Positions 25,200-37,789 of a stretch of DNA of 64,000 nucleotides are shown here, piece by piece. The translations under genes and the position numbers were made by a program. A model generated the notes under the pieces. The model was not told the origin of the DNA. It did no database searches and worked only from the letters and a program-made list of their open reading frames with translations. This stretch comes from Rusavskia elegans (taxonomy: Eukaryota > Ascomycota > Lecanoromycetes > Teloschistales > Teloschistaceae). Where the stretch lies: contig SAUG01000056.1 of the NCBI GenBank assembly GCA_011316305.1, forward strand, positions 124,001-188,000, read 5' to 3'. Each line of letters opens with the position of its first letter. Position 1 is the stretch's first letter.

Positions 25200-28100
25200 G
25201 GTCTTCTCTTTAGATTTTTTATTCTAAAAAATTAATATCCTTTCTTTTCTATAGATAAAAGGAAAAGACTATTAACTAAAGATTATTATAAAAAAAATCC
25301 TATTATTAGGTATCGATATATTAGCTATATATTTTTATCGGAATTATTTCTAGTTAGAGAAATCTTATTATATCGGTAAAGATTCCGAAAATTATATCGG
25401 TTATATAAAATAAGCCTATTTTTATAACCTTATTCTATTAGATATTATACGCTAGCGTTATTTTAAAAATAAATATAAAAAGTTAAAGAAAAAGTTATAT
25501 AAAACGTATACGATATAATAGCGTCTATATTATTAATTAGATTATATTAAAGAGGGGCAGCGTATTATAGTTAATAGTAAACTGTAAAATATTAAAAAGT
25601 TAGAACGTAAAAGTAATACTACGGATCTATTTTTTTTTATAGATCTAAATCCTTTTATCGACGTAGCTTCTAAATAGATCTTTATATCTAGTAATTTCGG
25701 CTAGTCGATAACTTTTTTAATTTCCTTTAATAGAACTATTATAGAGCTTTCTAGTAGTTTACTAAATATTTTTTAGGTTTCTAGATATTTTTTAAAGTAG
25801 AGTAACCTTTCTATTTAATTAAATAATTCTAACCTTTCTATCTTAGAATCTTCTCGACTATAAAGATATTTTCCTTTTATATCTCGAAGTTAAACGTCTA
25901 TTATAATAGTATTCCGGGATCAGCTAGTTTTAAAAGAAATATATAGAATACCGGGTATATTTTAACGTCTTTAAATTAATTAAATTCGAAGTTCTAAAGT
26001 CCTCTAATCTTTTTAATTAAAAATAGTCCGACTTTAATATAGTTAAATTTCTTACTTAGCATCTTTATTTTTAAATTTTTTATAAAAAGGTATATTTTAT
26101 TACCTTTTTTTATCTAAAGTACTATTTTTTGTTTTTTTTTTTAAAAATTACCCGAATATTTCTATATTTTTAAAATATTTCTATAGATTCTTTTCTAAAT
26201 ATCGGTTCTTTTTATTACTAAATCCGTTAACTTATATAGTAGCGGTTATCTAAATAGATTCGGGTTCCTTCTATTATCGGTATAAAATAGTATTTCTTTT
26301 ATTATACTAGATTCTTTTATATTAAGTACTAATTATATTATTAGTAAAAGTAAAACCTAATTATCCTAAACGTTATTAATATAATACCTTAGATATTATT
26401 CGAGTATCTAGTTAATATATTTTATCTATCTATCTATTATCGGATAGAAAGTTATTAATACTTTTAGCTTAATACTAAATAGAAAAATAAGGGTTTTCTA
26501 ATAGTTTAAAGTAAAAAGTTTATTTCTATTATTTATTAATACTTCTAGTAGTCCGTAGTACCGAGATAATCGATCTAGGATAATAAATCTAAATTATTCT
26601 ACTATAAAATCTTCTTTTAATAGAATTATATAGATATATTTCGTAAATCTATCTACTATATTAAGTATTAAGTCGTATTCTATATTTATTATCGGGTCTT
26701 TTAATTTTAGGAGTTTAATAATAAAGTCTAATATAATTTTCTTCTATAGTAAATCCGGTAGTTTTTAATATTAAATCTTTCTATAACGAGTATATAAACT
26801 ATATTTATTTTACTAGTAATTAAAGTATCTTTTAATATATACTTCGACGTAATATTTTATATTAGAAAACTAGTAATATTATTATAAAAGTTATATTATC
26901 TTTATTACGCCTAGATATCTTTATAATATACTATTATAGTACTCCTTAATAGATTTATTAATTTTATTATCTAGTATTTATAGTTTTCTTTTTTTTAAAG
27001 GAAACTATTTCTAGTCGTTTTTAAATATATATAGTATTATACTTATCTTGTACTAGTTTACTAATTATAATCTATTTTTATTAACTTTAAAGATACTATT
27101 ATTAAAAACCTTTCTTATTTTTATATAATTACTTCTTCGATTTAAAATATCTACTTTTCTATTTTCTTTATCTAGAATATAGTATATTTTAAACTTATAT
27201 TAACCGAAAAGTTTAGACTATTATATTTACTTTCTATTAAGTTACTTTATTATTATAAAATATAAAAGATTTTTATAGTCTATAAAAATAGTTAATTCTA
27301 ATAATCTTTCGACGTATACTTTCTACTATTCTAGTATAGCTACTATAGCTAGTAGCTCCTTATTATAGATAATATAATTCTATTCTACTAGCGATAGTTT
27401 TCTAGATATATATATTATCGGATACTATTTACTATTATATTATTATAGGAAGTATATACCTATAGCTAGATCTAACGAATCCGTTTTTATATATAATAGT
27501 TTCTTAAAATTAAATATCTTAAATACTAGGTCTTTTATATATTTTCTTTTAAAAACTTTAAATATCTATTATTTTTTCTTTTCCTATTACTATTTAGTAG
27601 TATCTTTTATTAAAGTTATTAGAGGAAAAACTCTTTTAGAATAATTTTTTATAAACTTTTAATTATAGTTTATAAATCCGAAAAAGCTCTAGACTTTTTT
27701 AATATTTACTAGTTTTTTTTATTCTATAATAGCTTTTAGTTTACTAGAGTCGATATATAGTCTATTTTACTCTACTATAAAATTTAGGAAATTAACTTTT
27801 TCTTTATAAAATTTATACTTTTCTAATTTAAAGCGTAAATCTTTTCTTTCTAGATATTTAATAATTTTACTAATATATTACTTATATTCTTCGAATATTA
27901 TAGAAAAAACTAAAATATTATTAAAGTAGATAATTATAAATATATCGAGATACTTTTTAAATATATTATTAATTATATTCTAATAGACTACTAGAGCGTT
28001 TTTAAATCTAAATAGTATTATTATATATTTATAATAACTATACCGTATTCGGAAAGCTATTTTTTATTTTTTTCCGATATTTATTTATATAAAATTATAT

Positions 28101-30330
28101 ATTCCTCGAAAATCGAATTTTATAAAATATTTTATTCTAAAAAATCTATTTTAAAAATTTACTAATATTTAGTAATAGATATCGGTTTTTAATTATATTA
28201 TCGATTAGCTTCCGGTAATCGATATATAAACGGAGTATTCTATCCTTTTTAAATATAAAGAGAATCGGATATTCTACTAGTAATTAAAATTTTCTATTAA
28301 ATCTCTTTTTTATATTTTCGTCTAGATATTTATAGAATTTTTCGAGCTCTATTATAGATAAAAGATAGATAGATCTAAATATAGATTATTTACCTAGTTT
28401 AAATCTAACTTTATAATCCTATAGTTAATACTTAAATAGTACTCTTATAATTACTTCTTCCCGAAATAAATTTATCTAATTTTTATATTTATCTAGAACC
28501 TTTTTTAATAGATTTTCTATTAATTTCTTATTAGATAGTATAGGATTTTTAAAAGGTTCCTAATTTTTCTTTCTATCTCTATTTTATCAACCTAGTTAAC
28601 CTCTACTAATATCTAATAGATCGGACCTAAATAGTTTTTAATCGTCCTTTTTTAAAATTATAAATTCGCGTTTTATATTCTACTTTTTATTTACCCGAGA
28701 TTACTATTTCGGCGTAAACTAGATATTCCCTATATAGAAATATTATTTAAAACTAAATACTTTTTTTCCCTAGTCTATTAATAGATTATAATCTTTTAAT
28801 TAAAGTATTTTAAATATAATATTATAGCTTGCTATCCGAATGATATTAAACTAGAATTCCTTTTAATACTAGTTAATTATTCTATCCGGTTCCTTATTTT
28901 TTTAATTTATAAATTCTATAATCGTTATTATAATAGGCGGTCTAATTAAATAGTATATATTAGTTTCCTATTATTATATTTTTCTGTTATAATATCGGTT
29001 TAAAAATATTACTTCCTAGTTTTTTTTCTAATATATCGATAATATTATTTACTTTCTAATCCTACTATTTATCTTATAGGTATTTATTATTTATATATAT
29101 TTTATAAATATTTTTAAATTCTTTATAAATTACTATAAAATCTTTCTTTATTAGTTTTTTATTATAAAGAATTTAAAGGAATACTTGTCTAACGTCCTCT
29201 ATTATTATAATCTTTTATCTAGAAGCGGTTTTTTTTCTAGTAGGTTTTATTTAATATTTATAGCGAAATATTATTTATTATAGTTTTCAATAATACATTA
29301 TCGTTTTCTATAAATATAAATTTTTTATCCGAGCTAGCTTTCTAGAATTTAAAACTATTATTATTATTTTTTAAAATAATTTCTTACTAATTTTTAGGTT
29401 TCTTTAATATAGTATTAAACTATTATTACTATATTTTACTTAATTAATATTCTTTTATAAAATAGTTTAGTTTACTGTAGTTATAGTATATTTTAGGATT
29501 TTTATTTCTTTTATTATTTTTAGGATTTATCGTTTTATATCGCTATTATATATAGTCCAGTTCTATAGATATAGATCTATAGTAACTATTTCCGGTCCTT
29601 TTATTTAGTAGCTATTTTTAGTATAGCTTCCTAAAATAATATCCCGCGTTAATTTATAGTCCTTTATTATAGTATTTTTCTATATTTCTTTTATATAATT
29701 TATTATTAAGGTCGATAGATATTTTAATTAGATTATTTAAAGTTTTATATATTCGACTATCGCGTATAAATTCGTCTTTTATTTACTCTTTTAGTCTTTA
29801 TCTATATATTACGTATAAAGCGTCGTTTTTTTAATCTATTAATAGTAAATATTTTTTGAACTATACGGTATATTTGAATATTATAGTTTTCTACTAAAAA
29901 TATTAGATAATATATTTAATAATTAATTTTTTATTTAAAATTCCGAAGATATTATAAATAGCTTTTTTAAATTATATAAACTATATAAAAATATATTTAT
30001 TTTTCTCTTCGTTATCTATATATTAGTATAGGAAAGGTTTTATCTAGTACTAGGCTCGTCCTTAACAATAAAATATAGCGAAGAGGATTTTTTTTTCTTT
30101 AAATATAGGATAGAATACGAAGTATATATCTAAATATTTAAGCTAGTTTTTTAATTTATTTCGATTCTTATAGTATTTATCCGATTTATTAACTTTAATA
30201 CTATAGTTACGGTAACTAGTAGTAGGAATACTAACCTTTTTATTACTACTATTATCTTTTATCTAGATTTCTTTACTTTTAAGTTCGGCCTTTTTTACTA
30301 TAGAGCTAGAATTATTTAAAGTAGAGATTT
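25200..30330 (-). pseudogene. gypsy Gag-Pol polyprotein, broken
   Basis: Read on the minus strand from right to left. A Gag zinc knuckle lies near 29446-29492 as Y-Y-N-Y-S-K-L-N-Y-F-I-K-E-Y, in register with CX2CX4HX4C after TAY is read as mutated TGY/CAY. The reverse transcriptase core is at 27917-27928 as Y-F-N-N followed by ILVFS (family YLDDILVFS), with EEY and LERKDLRFKLEKYKF downstream. The connection and RNase H follow, with IKTDSLDLAIG near 27478. The integrase core near 26525-26700 reads IEYDLILNIVDRFTKYIYI and RYYGLLEVLINNRNKLF. The order RT, RNase H, integrase is that of Ty3/gypsy rather than Ty1/copia. Stops are nearly all TAA/TAG at positions expected for Gln codons, and both RT aspartates are now Asn. 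It cannot make an active enzyme. Confidence 0.9.
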
Positions 30331-30369
30331 AATATTAACCTATAATAGATATCCTAAAAGTATTTAAAA

Positions 30370-30862
30370 TATTATAGAACTATCTAGGGGTCCTAGTATT
30401 TCTAAATGGTAGTTAGATTTATTAATATATCTATAAACAGAGATATATTAGATAATTACTTTAAATTAATATAAAAATAAATCAGTCTAATTACTAGAAC
30501 AGTATATAGCGATAACTAATAAATTAAATATAAGCTATAAAGGCGTCGAGTTCGGGATCTATATAAATAATAAGATTTTCTATTTACTTAAATTATTTAT
30601 TAATTAAAACAACTAAAATAGCCTTATTTTATAGTATTTATTTACTAAGATTACTAAAATTAGCTAATTTATAGTATTTACTTACTAAAACTACTAAAAT
30701 TAGATATTTTATAATATTTATTTACTAAAACTACTAAGATACTCTTTAGTACCGATATTAAGACCGTCCTATATATTCCTATCTATCGAGGCGTAATAGA
30801 AAATCCTACGCTGTATTAAATACTACCGCGTTCCCGAAGGCACGCCGCCTGTACTTATAATA
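30370..30862 (-). repeat. gypsy 5' LTR
   Basis: Partner of the left LTR, also 493 bp, and less mutated at its outer end (CCCGAAGGCACGCCGCCTGT). For the minus-strand element this is the upstream LTR and would hold the promoter; no TATA box can be singled out in such AT-rich DNA. Confidence 0.92.
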
Positions 30863-31929
30863 TATATATTAAAACTCTTATAGAAAATACGGAAAAATAA
30901 TAACTATTAAATAGATAGAATAGAAATTAAATAAAATAATATAGTAAAATAATATATCGGATATAAATAAAATTATTTAATATAGAAATATTTATTTTTA
31001 ATATTTTTTCTAGTTTAATATTACTATTAATAGTTTAAATAGAATAATTTTAACGAAGTATATAGTTCTAATTGTTAATTTTATTTAAAAATAAATAATC
31101 TATTATATCGGTTTCTAAAAACTTTAGTTTACTAGAATTCTAAACATTTTAAAAAAATAGATAGTATTAATATAAAAATTTGGTTATAGTTACAATATAG
31201 TTAATAAAGATATTAAATTTTTTTTTAAAAAGGAAGATAAAAATAGTAATAATGTAATTAAAATTAATAAAAAAGATTAGATAATAGAAGGATACCCTTC
31301 TATATAAAATAATAATAAATTTAAAAATAATAAAAGTTTAGTTAGAAGTATTAATTTTAATAGTTAGAATAAAAATATAAAAGAAAAGACGGAAATAGAT
31401 AATAATAAAAATATAAAAGAAAATAAAATATTAAATTATTTAACTAGTTATATAGGTCGAAAAGTTATAATTTAAAAAGAAGATATTATCTATATTTACT
31501 ACTATACTAACGTATTAGATATTTTATATTACGTTTTTATAATAGTAATATAGAAAGATAATATAGATATATAGATATTAATTAATAATAAAAATAGTAT
31601 TAACCATTTAATAGATAATAATAAATTATATACGCTAATATTAGGAATATCTAAAATTTTTAATATATCGTTAAAAAAAAATAGAGATTTATAGACAATA
31701 TAATATAGAAGAAAAATTAATATTTTAATACTAGAAATATACTTTCATATACGATTTTAACGTTTTAATATATCGAATTTTGGTATTTGATTCCGATCCG
31801 AGTTCGAATCGGATCGAACTATAGAAAAATCCGACCCGACTCGGATCGGATTAGATTTAACTATAACTCGATTTAGGTCGGGTCGGATTAGTTAATCCAG
31901 GTTCGAAATCCGACCCGACGGCCAGTTTA
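30863..31929 (+). mobile_element. hAT-type element 3, left part missing
   Basis: Internal sequence matches hAT elements 2 and 4 (compare 30880 with 46150, and 31200-31400 with 46480-47120). The right terminus ends GACCCGACGGCCAGTTTA. The left end is absent: homology starts at the gypsy LTR edge, and no counterpart was seen left of the gypsy element. A frame at 31.0-31.2 kb weakly resembles the transposase stretch in the other copies. The 8 bp after the end are TTCCGAGT; the partner duplication was not found. Confidence 0.75.
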
Positions 31930-32079
31930 TTCCGAGTAACGAGAAAACTTTATTTATACCGAAACGAAGGCAAAAATATAGATATTGAAAATACTATATA
32001 TTGTATACGAGATAATATCCGTTTAGAATATACTCTAAAATTGCGATCGTAGTCTTCGGTCGCCTAGACCATCGGCGAA

Positions 32080-32131
32080 CGTATTTCTCCGAATTTTAAC
32101 GTATATTTTAGATTTTCGATATCATTTTCCG
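32080..32131 (+). repeat. solo Tc1-type terminus abutting the first Tc1 element
   Basis: TTTTAACGTATATTTTAGAT and the following TTTCGATATCATTTTCCG are an outward-facing terminus of the same type as the Tc1 element ends at 37174 and 37587. It is followed by a single TA (32132-32133) and then the inward terminus CGGAGGATGG of the first Tc1 element. Its other end was not identified; 31978-32000 shows only weak similarity. It is either the tip of a deleted Tc1 element or one end of a short MITE. Confidence 0.55.
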
Positions 32132-32143
32132 TACGGAGGATGG

Positions 32144-32554
32144 TATAACGTCCTTGTACGTCAAAAGGTGTTACGTTCGAGCCTAGCTATAGCCGTAGGC
32201 GTAGTCCGAGCTATTAAATAGTAAAAGAGTCCTAGAGTAGATTATTATAACTAATCTCGCGTAGCCGCGAAAGTATAGTTACGATATTATAAAGCGTCTT
32301 CGTTATAGAAGTAATTAAAAAAAAATAGTAAAGACGTATTTAATAATTATATTAACGACTAATAAAAGAAGTTATCTAATAGGAGTAAAAAGTAATATAT
32401 ATAAAAAAAGTAGCCGATAGTACCGATAGATAGCCGCTCGCTAAAAGCCGCTATTATAAAGGTCGGCTATAGCGGCTATAGACGGCTATAGATAATTAGG
32501 CTCGCTTATCTAGTTAATCTTCTAGCGTACTTCTATAGAATTGTAAATATAATA
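32144..32554 (-). repeat. LTR element 1, 3' LTR
   Basis: Pairs with 35097-35509. It includes AGCCGCTATTATAAAGGTCG followed by GCTATAGCGGCTATAG, a short run of GGCTATAG-like units, and is more RIP-mutated than its partner: the outer GGACGTAACA of the other LTR is AAATATAATA here. Confidence 0.92.
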
Positions 32555-35096
32555 CGGTTTTTCTTATATTACTTCCTATCTAGCTTTTTCGTATACGGGG
32601 TTTTTAAAACCTAACCGTCCCTTTTTTTCTTTCTTCCTTCTTTAATATTTTTATTATAGGTTTTTAAAGAGGTAATTATTTAATATCTTTCCGTTAAATT
32701 TAGTCGAAGGGCGTTATTATACTTTTTTTTATAGTTTCTATACCTATAATCCTTTAAAAGAATATAGAATTAAAGTAGATAGTAATATCTATAGCGAGTA
32801 TACTCGGGCCTAGAAATCTTACGATCTCTTAATTTCTAATACTACCTATATATCTAATCCGTTCTCGAATATTTCTAACTACTAATAGTTAGGGAAACGA
32901 TTTAAAAATAAAAAGAATAAACTCCGGTCTAATATTAGGAATATTTTTAACGAATATATCGAAACGTATCGTCGTATCGAGTTTTTTCTAGATTCTAAAA
33001 AGGAAATTCGTAATTAGCGCTTTATTTAGGAGTCGGATTTCCGCCGACTTTTTAGAAAATAAAAGCGTTTTATTATTTATTACCGCGTTTTAGATAAATA
33101 TAAAAGTAATTTTATCGTTTAGGAGTAACGTATAATATCTCGTCTTAACAAGCTTAATAATCTAGTCGCTTTCTACTCTTCTATAGGTTTTACGCTAGCC
33201 GCGTAAAGGATATCCGTTATAGTAATTTCTAGTTTCGATTCGGTCGATTTAGATTAGTTTTTAAAGAAAGTCGATTTCTTTTAACCTCTAGGTTTAATAT
33301 ATATATAAAAGAATATCTAATTAAAGATTTCTTTATATCGTATTTTATCTATACTAAACTAGGTATTTATATTATAAACTATATCCGGATCTTCTAATAT
33401 TTCCGCTAACTTTTATTTTTGAGTAACTATTTTATCCTATAATAACGAGGTTAATAACGAGGTTAGAGACTTTTTGTCTTTTAGTTATACGTTTAGTATA
33501 GAGTCTGGCGTTCCTTTTTCTAGCTATTCTTTTAATTCAGGCGTAGAGTTATATTCGATCCTTTTTATTTCTTTAATAATATTTTTATAGATTTTCTTAA
33601 TATCTTCTATCTATAGTTTTTAAATTATTATTTAGATCTTATCGTATTTTAGCGCTAGTTATAAAAGTAGATAGTAGTATTTCTTTCAGATTTTTATTTC
33701 CTATACTTCGCCTCTTTTTTTAAAAAGGATATCGATTTCTTTAATCTATTCGTAGTTAATATTTAATATAATATCTAATTTGCTATATAAAAGATTTTTA
33801 TAAATAAAGAGATATACCGTTTATAGTTCTATCTTTTATCCGACTGTACTTTTTTATACTAGTATTCTAGAAATTAATTTCTTTTTTTCGTTTCCGAGAA
33901 AAATATATTATCTAGGGCTTTCTATTACTATAAAGTTTAAAATTCCGATAATTCTATTTTTTATTTTAACTTCGATTTCTATAATTTTATTATTCTATTA
34001 TAATCGTATTTAGATATATCCTCTAATCTAATTATATAGTCCTTTTATAATTTTATTTTTATCTTTTCTATTTATAAGAGCTATTATTTTATAACTTTCG
34101 ATTTTATTTTTAAACGTTACTATTAGAAGTTTCTCGGTTTTATATAGTTTTAAATTTTATTATTATCCTTTTATTCGCTTTTCTAGATTCTATAGGATAC
34201 TATTCTAACTTTTCTTTATCCGATAGATAGATAAGGTAATTATTATTATAATAGACTGTCTAACTTTTAGTTATATATTTTCTAGCTATTTCTTCGGATA
34301 ATTCTTCCGTTACTTTAAACTAGTATTCTATTATCTCTATTATTTTCTTAATTAGATAATTCTTTTTAAAATATCCGGTCTTTCTATATAAATAATAAAC
34401 TTTAGTCCGCGGTCTTTTAGTTTTAGTAGTATTAAGCTCTATTAGATTTCCTTTAGATTATCTTTTAGCGGATCCTGTCTTTCTAAACGCCTATTTACCT
34501 AAGTATATTTTATACTATCTAGTATTAATTCTAGTCGCTAGTTCAATAAATAACGCTAGTAAATCTAGTTTTTCGATTACTATTATAGCTTTTTTAACTT
34601 TTATATAGAGTTTTTTATAGAAGTAGACTTTTAGAGTTAAATCTTCCTAGTCTATTTTATAAGCTAATCTGCTAAACTAAATAGTATAGATAACTACTAA
34701 CTTCTACTACTTTAGAACTATAAGTCTTTTTTCTATTATCCTATCTTTATTATTTTTTCTAAAGGCTTCTTTTATAGCTATAATTAGATTGCCGAAGGTA
34801 TAAAAGATTTATAATATTTTATTTTCCCGTTAATTTTCCGGGTTATTAAAATAGTCTTCTATATAAAACTATATCTAATTAAAGGCTATCCTTCCTAGAT
34901 ATAATATTATAAATAGAACTTTAATTACTTCGTTTAGAAACTGGTTTATAGATAATACTAAATAGATATTTATCTAGATAAACTAAGGTTTTAAAGATCC
35001 TTTATTTCCTTTATAGATATTAGGCGTTGCCGCTTTAATAGTATTACTTCGATCTATAGACCGGGATAACGAGACTAATATAATAAATTATTAAAG
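32555..35096 (-). pseudogene. gag/protease-like polyprotein of LTR element 1, broken
   Basis: Minus strand. A zinc knuckle at about 34356-34397 reads Y-Y-L-Y-R-K-T-G-Y-F-K-K-N-Y, matching CX2CX4HX4C when TAY is read as mutated TGY/CAY. Sequence upstream is short for a Gag (about 230 codons from the LTR). Downstream, around 33.9 kb, a block like the C-terminal part of retropepsin-type domains (RIIGI..FIVIES..QYIFLGNE) aligns with the better-preserved version in LTR element 2. The last ~1.2 kb (33.7 to 32.6 kb) has open stretches in more than one frame that I do not recognise. No RT, RNase H or integrase motif is present. Confidence 0.75.
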
Positions 35097-35509
35097 TATA
35101 ACGTCCCTATTTATTAAAAGGCGATATATTTAAACCTAGTTATAGCTACAGATATAGTTCGAGCTACTAAATAGTAAAGAAGTTCTAGTATAAATTATTA
35201 TAACTAATCCTATATAGCTGCGAAGGTACGGTTATAGTATTACGAAGCGTCTTTATTATAGAAATAATTAAAAAGAGAATAGTAGAGACGTATTTAATAA
35301 TTAATATTAACGACTAATAAGAGAAGCTATTTAATAGAAATAAGGAATAATATATATAATAAAAGTAATTAATAGTACCGATAGGTAGCCGCCCGCTAAA
35401 AGCCGCTATTATAAAGGTCGGCTATAGCGGCTATAGGTGGCTATAGATAATTGGATTCGTTTACCTAACCAATCTTCCAGCGTGCCTCTATGGAATCGTG
35501 GACGTAACA
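35097..35509 (-). repeat. LTR element 1, 5' LTR
   Basis: 413 bp; its outer end GTGGACGTAACA is unmutated and joins the duplication GATGG. It shares the GGCTATAG-unit region with its partner and, reversed, the block CGGACTACGCCTACGGCTAT with the LTRs at 48.3 and 52.6 kb. Confidence 0.92.
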
Positions 35510-35619
35510 GATGGCATCAAAAGTTCAGAATATCGCCAAGACGCTAGTGCTAGCGCCCGACAGAGATTCTATTAAAGTTCAAAATCGTTATATATAACGA
35601 AATTTATATATAAATTAAT

Positions 35620-36960
35620 TTATATCTATCTAATTTTGCCGCTTTACTTGTCTATAACGCAACTTTCGATTTCTAGAATTATACGGCCTGATATCCGAAT
35701 CTTTCTTAGATTTACAGCCTTTACGATATTCGTTACCGCCTTTTAAACGGATAACTTTCTACATATAACGCGGTATCCGTTTAATCTAACTCTAGATTCT
35801 TTTTTAAATTAATTAATTCAATTAGTAATAGATCTATCGATATTTAGCTTTCTTTTTTATTTTCGGAATATCGAATTTAGTAGTCTTCCGTTTTATCTAG
35901 AGCTAGCAGGGTTCGATCTGGTTATAATTAAGTAAATTTCCAATCTATAGGAATTTTAGAATGCCGGTATTTTTAAAAACTTTATTCTAATATTTTAAAT
36001 TATATATAAAAGCTTTATCCTTTTAAATAAACGTACTAGAACGTTTCTTTATATACTTTTAGGCGAAAGAAATAAATTTAGAAATTAGAATCTTTTTCTA
36101 ATATCTTTACTAGTTAATTCTATCTTTCTTCCCTTTCTTTACCGCCTTACTACTTTCTTTAATCTAGCGCTATTCTAGCTTTATTCCGCCGAGATTATAG
36201 AAGCCTATTTATCGTATTCCGATAGTTAATTACTAGTTAATACGAGTATTAGATTCTATAGTATCGTTAGTCTTCTTTAATATATTATCGGCTTTTTTAT
36301 ATTTAGCAGCAGTTTCTAGCTTCTAGATATAATAGAGCCTTTTCTTATTATATAAAAAATAGTTCCACTATATAAACTCTATAGTATCTTTCTAACGGCG
36401 GCGTATAATAGCTGGTTTAACGAATTTATCTATTTTACGCTAAATTCTCATTTTACTTCGCCGAACGTCTAAAATAACGCTGGTTTTATTCGACTAGATA
36501 ATATTTTTCTTATTTTCTAAGGTCTAATAAATATATATTAAAGTAAATCTTAAACACGCCGCCTTTATTGCGTTATCTAAAATAGATTTTATTATTTACT
36601 TATAGAAATTAAAGCTATAACGTTCAAAGATTCGCTTGATAGTCGATTTAGAAGTCTTTTCGGCGTACACTATTATTATAGAAGAAAGTTTACGTTTATT
36701 TCTATTATTATTCTCTACTTTACGGATAAACGCCGCTTTTTATTATTTATCTATAGCTTTCGGCCGGCCGGAACGAAGACTATCGACGACGAATTCGAGT
36801 TCTAAAATAGATTTAACGTTTAGATTCTATCTATATTCTTCGGCTTTTTTTTTTAATTTACTTATTATACTTTATATAACGCCGACAGCGAGCGTAATAC
36901 TTTACTGCTTTCAGCTCTGCTGTAGGTAAGCTAATATCTGAATTCGTTAGCTAATAGAAT
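35620..36960 (-). pseudogene. Tc1-type transposase of element Y, broken
   Basis: Read from about 36960 down to 35620. The N-terminal helix-turn-helix part includes KTSKSTIKRIFERYSFNFYK. Then comes LENKKNII-stop-SNKTSVILDV, matching the Tc1 first catalytic block (LEDW..VIWSDETSVILGVRRG), where the catalytic Asp is now Asn. It continues with WNYFLYNKKRLYYI (family FWGCFSYDKKGPCHIW), ETAAKYKKAD, GFYNLGGIKLE, and near the end IEPC and VIRLKGGNEYRKG. Order and spacing follow fungal Tc1-type transposases of about 400-450 residues. Trp and Gln codons are now stops, so it is inactive. Confidence 0.88.
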
Positions 36961-37176
36961 ATAATTAGCGAGTAGAAAGAAATTTAGCGAGAGCTATATA
37001 TATATAGCTTTAATTTATACGAATTTTCGATATTAAATAGATATAAAGGAATTGATCAAACGTGAAAAAGATAAAAAGAAACTCTGATTTACTACTAAAT
37101 TTGGTGGTATACCAAATCTCGTCTTCGGGCGTTAAAATTTAGCGTATATTTTGAACTTTTGATATTATCTTCCGTA

Positions 37177-37584
37177 TACCCTCTAATAATAATGACCAAG
37201 GCGATCTTTTTCGAAGTATATACTGCCAAATGTGTCCTATATACCGGACACGCTGCCCCGGCATCCGATCTCCAATTACAGTAGCGACTGTCCTCGACCT
37301 ATATCTCGTAACACTCTATTTTCCATCAACGATCGAAGTATAGTCTTGTCACTCGACTCTTGGTCGAATCTGTTACACTAAGTCGACGACAAGCACGAAG
37401 TTGGCGAATGTACCATTGCGGATCAAATCGGCACGAGAATTCAAAAGATGGTTTCTTTCCGAGCACTGGGTTCCCAATTTCACCGTATCATCTCAAGCTT
37501 AAAGTTATATCAATATCTTTACGAAAGGTTTGTCATACGCAATTAATAGAGCGAGTTACAGACCGGTCCAGAGATCACGAATAA
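37177..37584. other. GC-balanced island that escaped RIP
   Basis: About 400 bp of ordinary base composition with normal CpA/TpG (for example ACCGGACACGCTGCCCCGGC, CGGCACGAGAATTCAAAAGA). It is bounded by the right end of Tc1 element Y plus TA and by the left end of Tc1 element Z. It is probably the only piece of single-copy host DNA in the middle of the window. A 74-codon plus-strand stretch exists only with a TTG start and has no recognisable product. I see no promoter, tRNA or intron signal that I could defend. Confidence 0.7.
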
Positions 37585-37789
37585 TACACGGAAGATAATA
37601 CCGAAAATCTTTACCCGCGCTAAAATCAGTCCTACGGCTTGACAGACCCGGAATTCTTGTAATATCGCTTCTCTACTATCTTTGTCTACTGCTACAGGGC
37701 TATAAAAGCTATATTCAGATTCTAAATTGATCTATATTACTTTCTATCTATCTACCCGCTTATATATATCTTTTCTAGCAATGTACCTT

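Larger units (their letters stand above)
24704..30862 (-). mobile_element. Ty3/gypsy LTR retrotransposon, full length, RIP-inactivated
   Basis: A 6.16-kb element with two 493-bp LTRs (24704-25196 and 30370-30862) and a minus-strand polyprotein between them. On the coding strand the LTR starts TATTATAAGTACAGG and ends CTATAATA, which reads as TG...CA after reversing RIP. No matching 5-bp duplication was found (left TAGAA, right TATAT), and right of it begins a hAT body lacking its left part, so the junction may come from recombination. A second, partial copy lies near 61.1-63.3 kb. Confidence 0.92.
32144..35509 (-). mobile_element. short LTR retrotransposon 1 (gag/protease only)
   Basis: A 3366-bp element with LTRs 32144-32554 (411 bp) and 35097-35509 (413 bp), flanked by a perfect 5-bp duplication GATGG (32139-32143 and 35510-35514). 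On the coding (minus) strand the LTR starts TGTTACGTCC and ends GGACGTTATA (from GGACGTTACA). It sits inside the left terminus of Tc1 element Y. The LTR is shared with the element at 47977-52659. The interior is only 2.54 kb, too short for reverse transcriptase, RNase H and integrase, so it would need another element's enzymes. Confidence 0.92.
32134..37174 (-). mobile_element. Tc1-type DNA transposon Y, split by an LTR element
   Basis: Left terminus CGGAGGATGG continues after the LTR insertion as CATCAAAAGTTCAGAATATC. The right terminus, reversed, is CGGAAGATAATATCAAAAGT then TCAAAATATACGC. Both are bordered by TA (32132-32133 and 37175-37176). Subtracting the 3366-bp insertion and its 5-bp duplication leaves about 1670 bp, standard for fungal Tc1-type elements and equal to neighbour Z. 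It encodes a transposase on the minus strand. Confidence 0.88.

Noticed and set aside
36636..36929. 97-codon plus-strand ORF
   Set aside because: Shadow of the Tc1 transposase read on the other strand; the minus strand has the recognisable family motifs.
37360..37584. 74-codon ORF in the unmutated island
   Set aside because: Depends on a TTG start, ends at the Tc1 terminus and shows no domain; kept only as part of the island.
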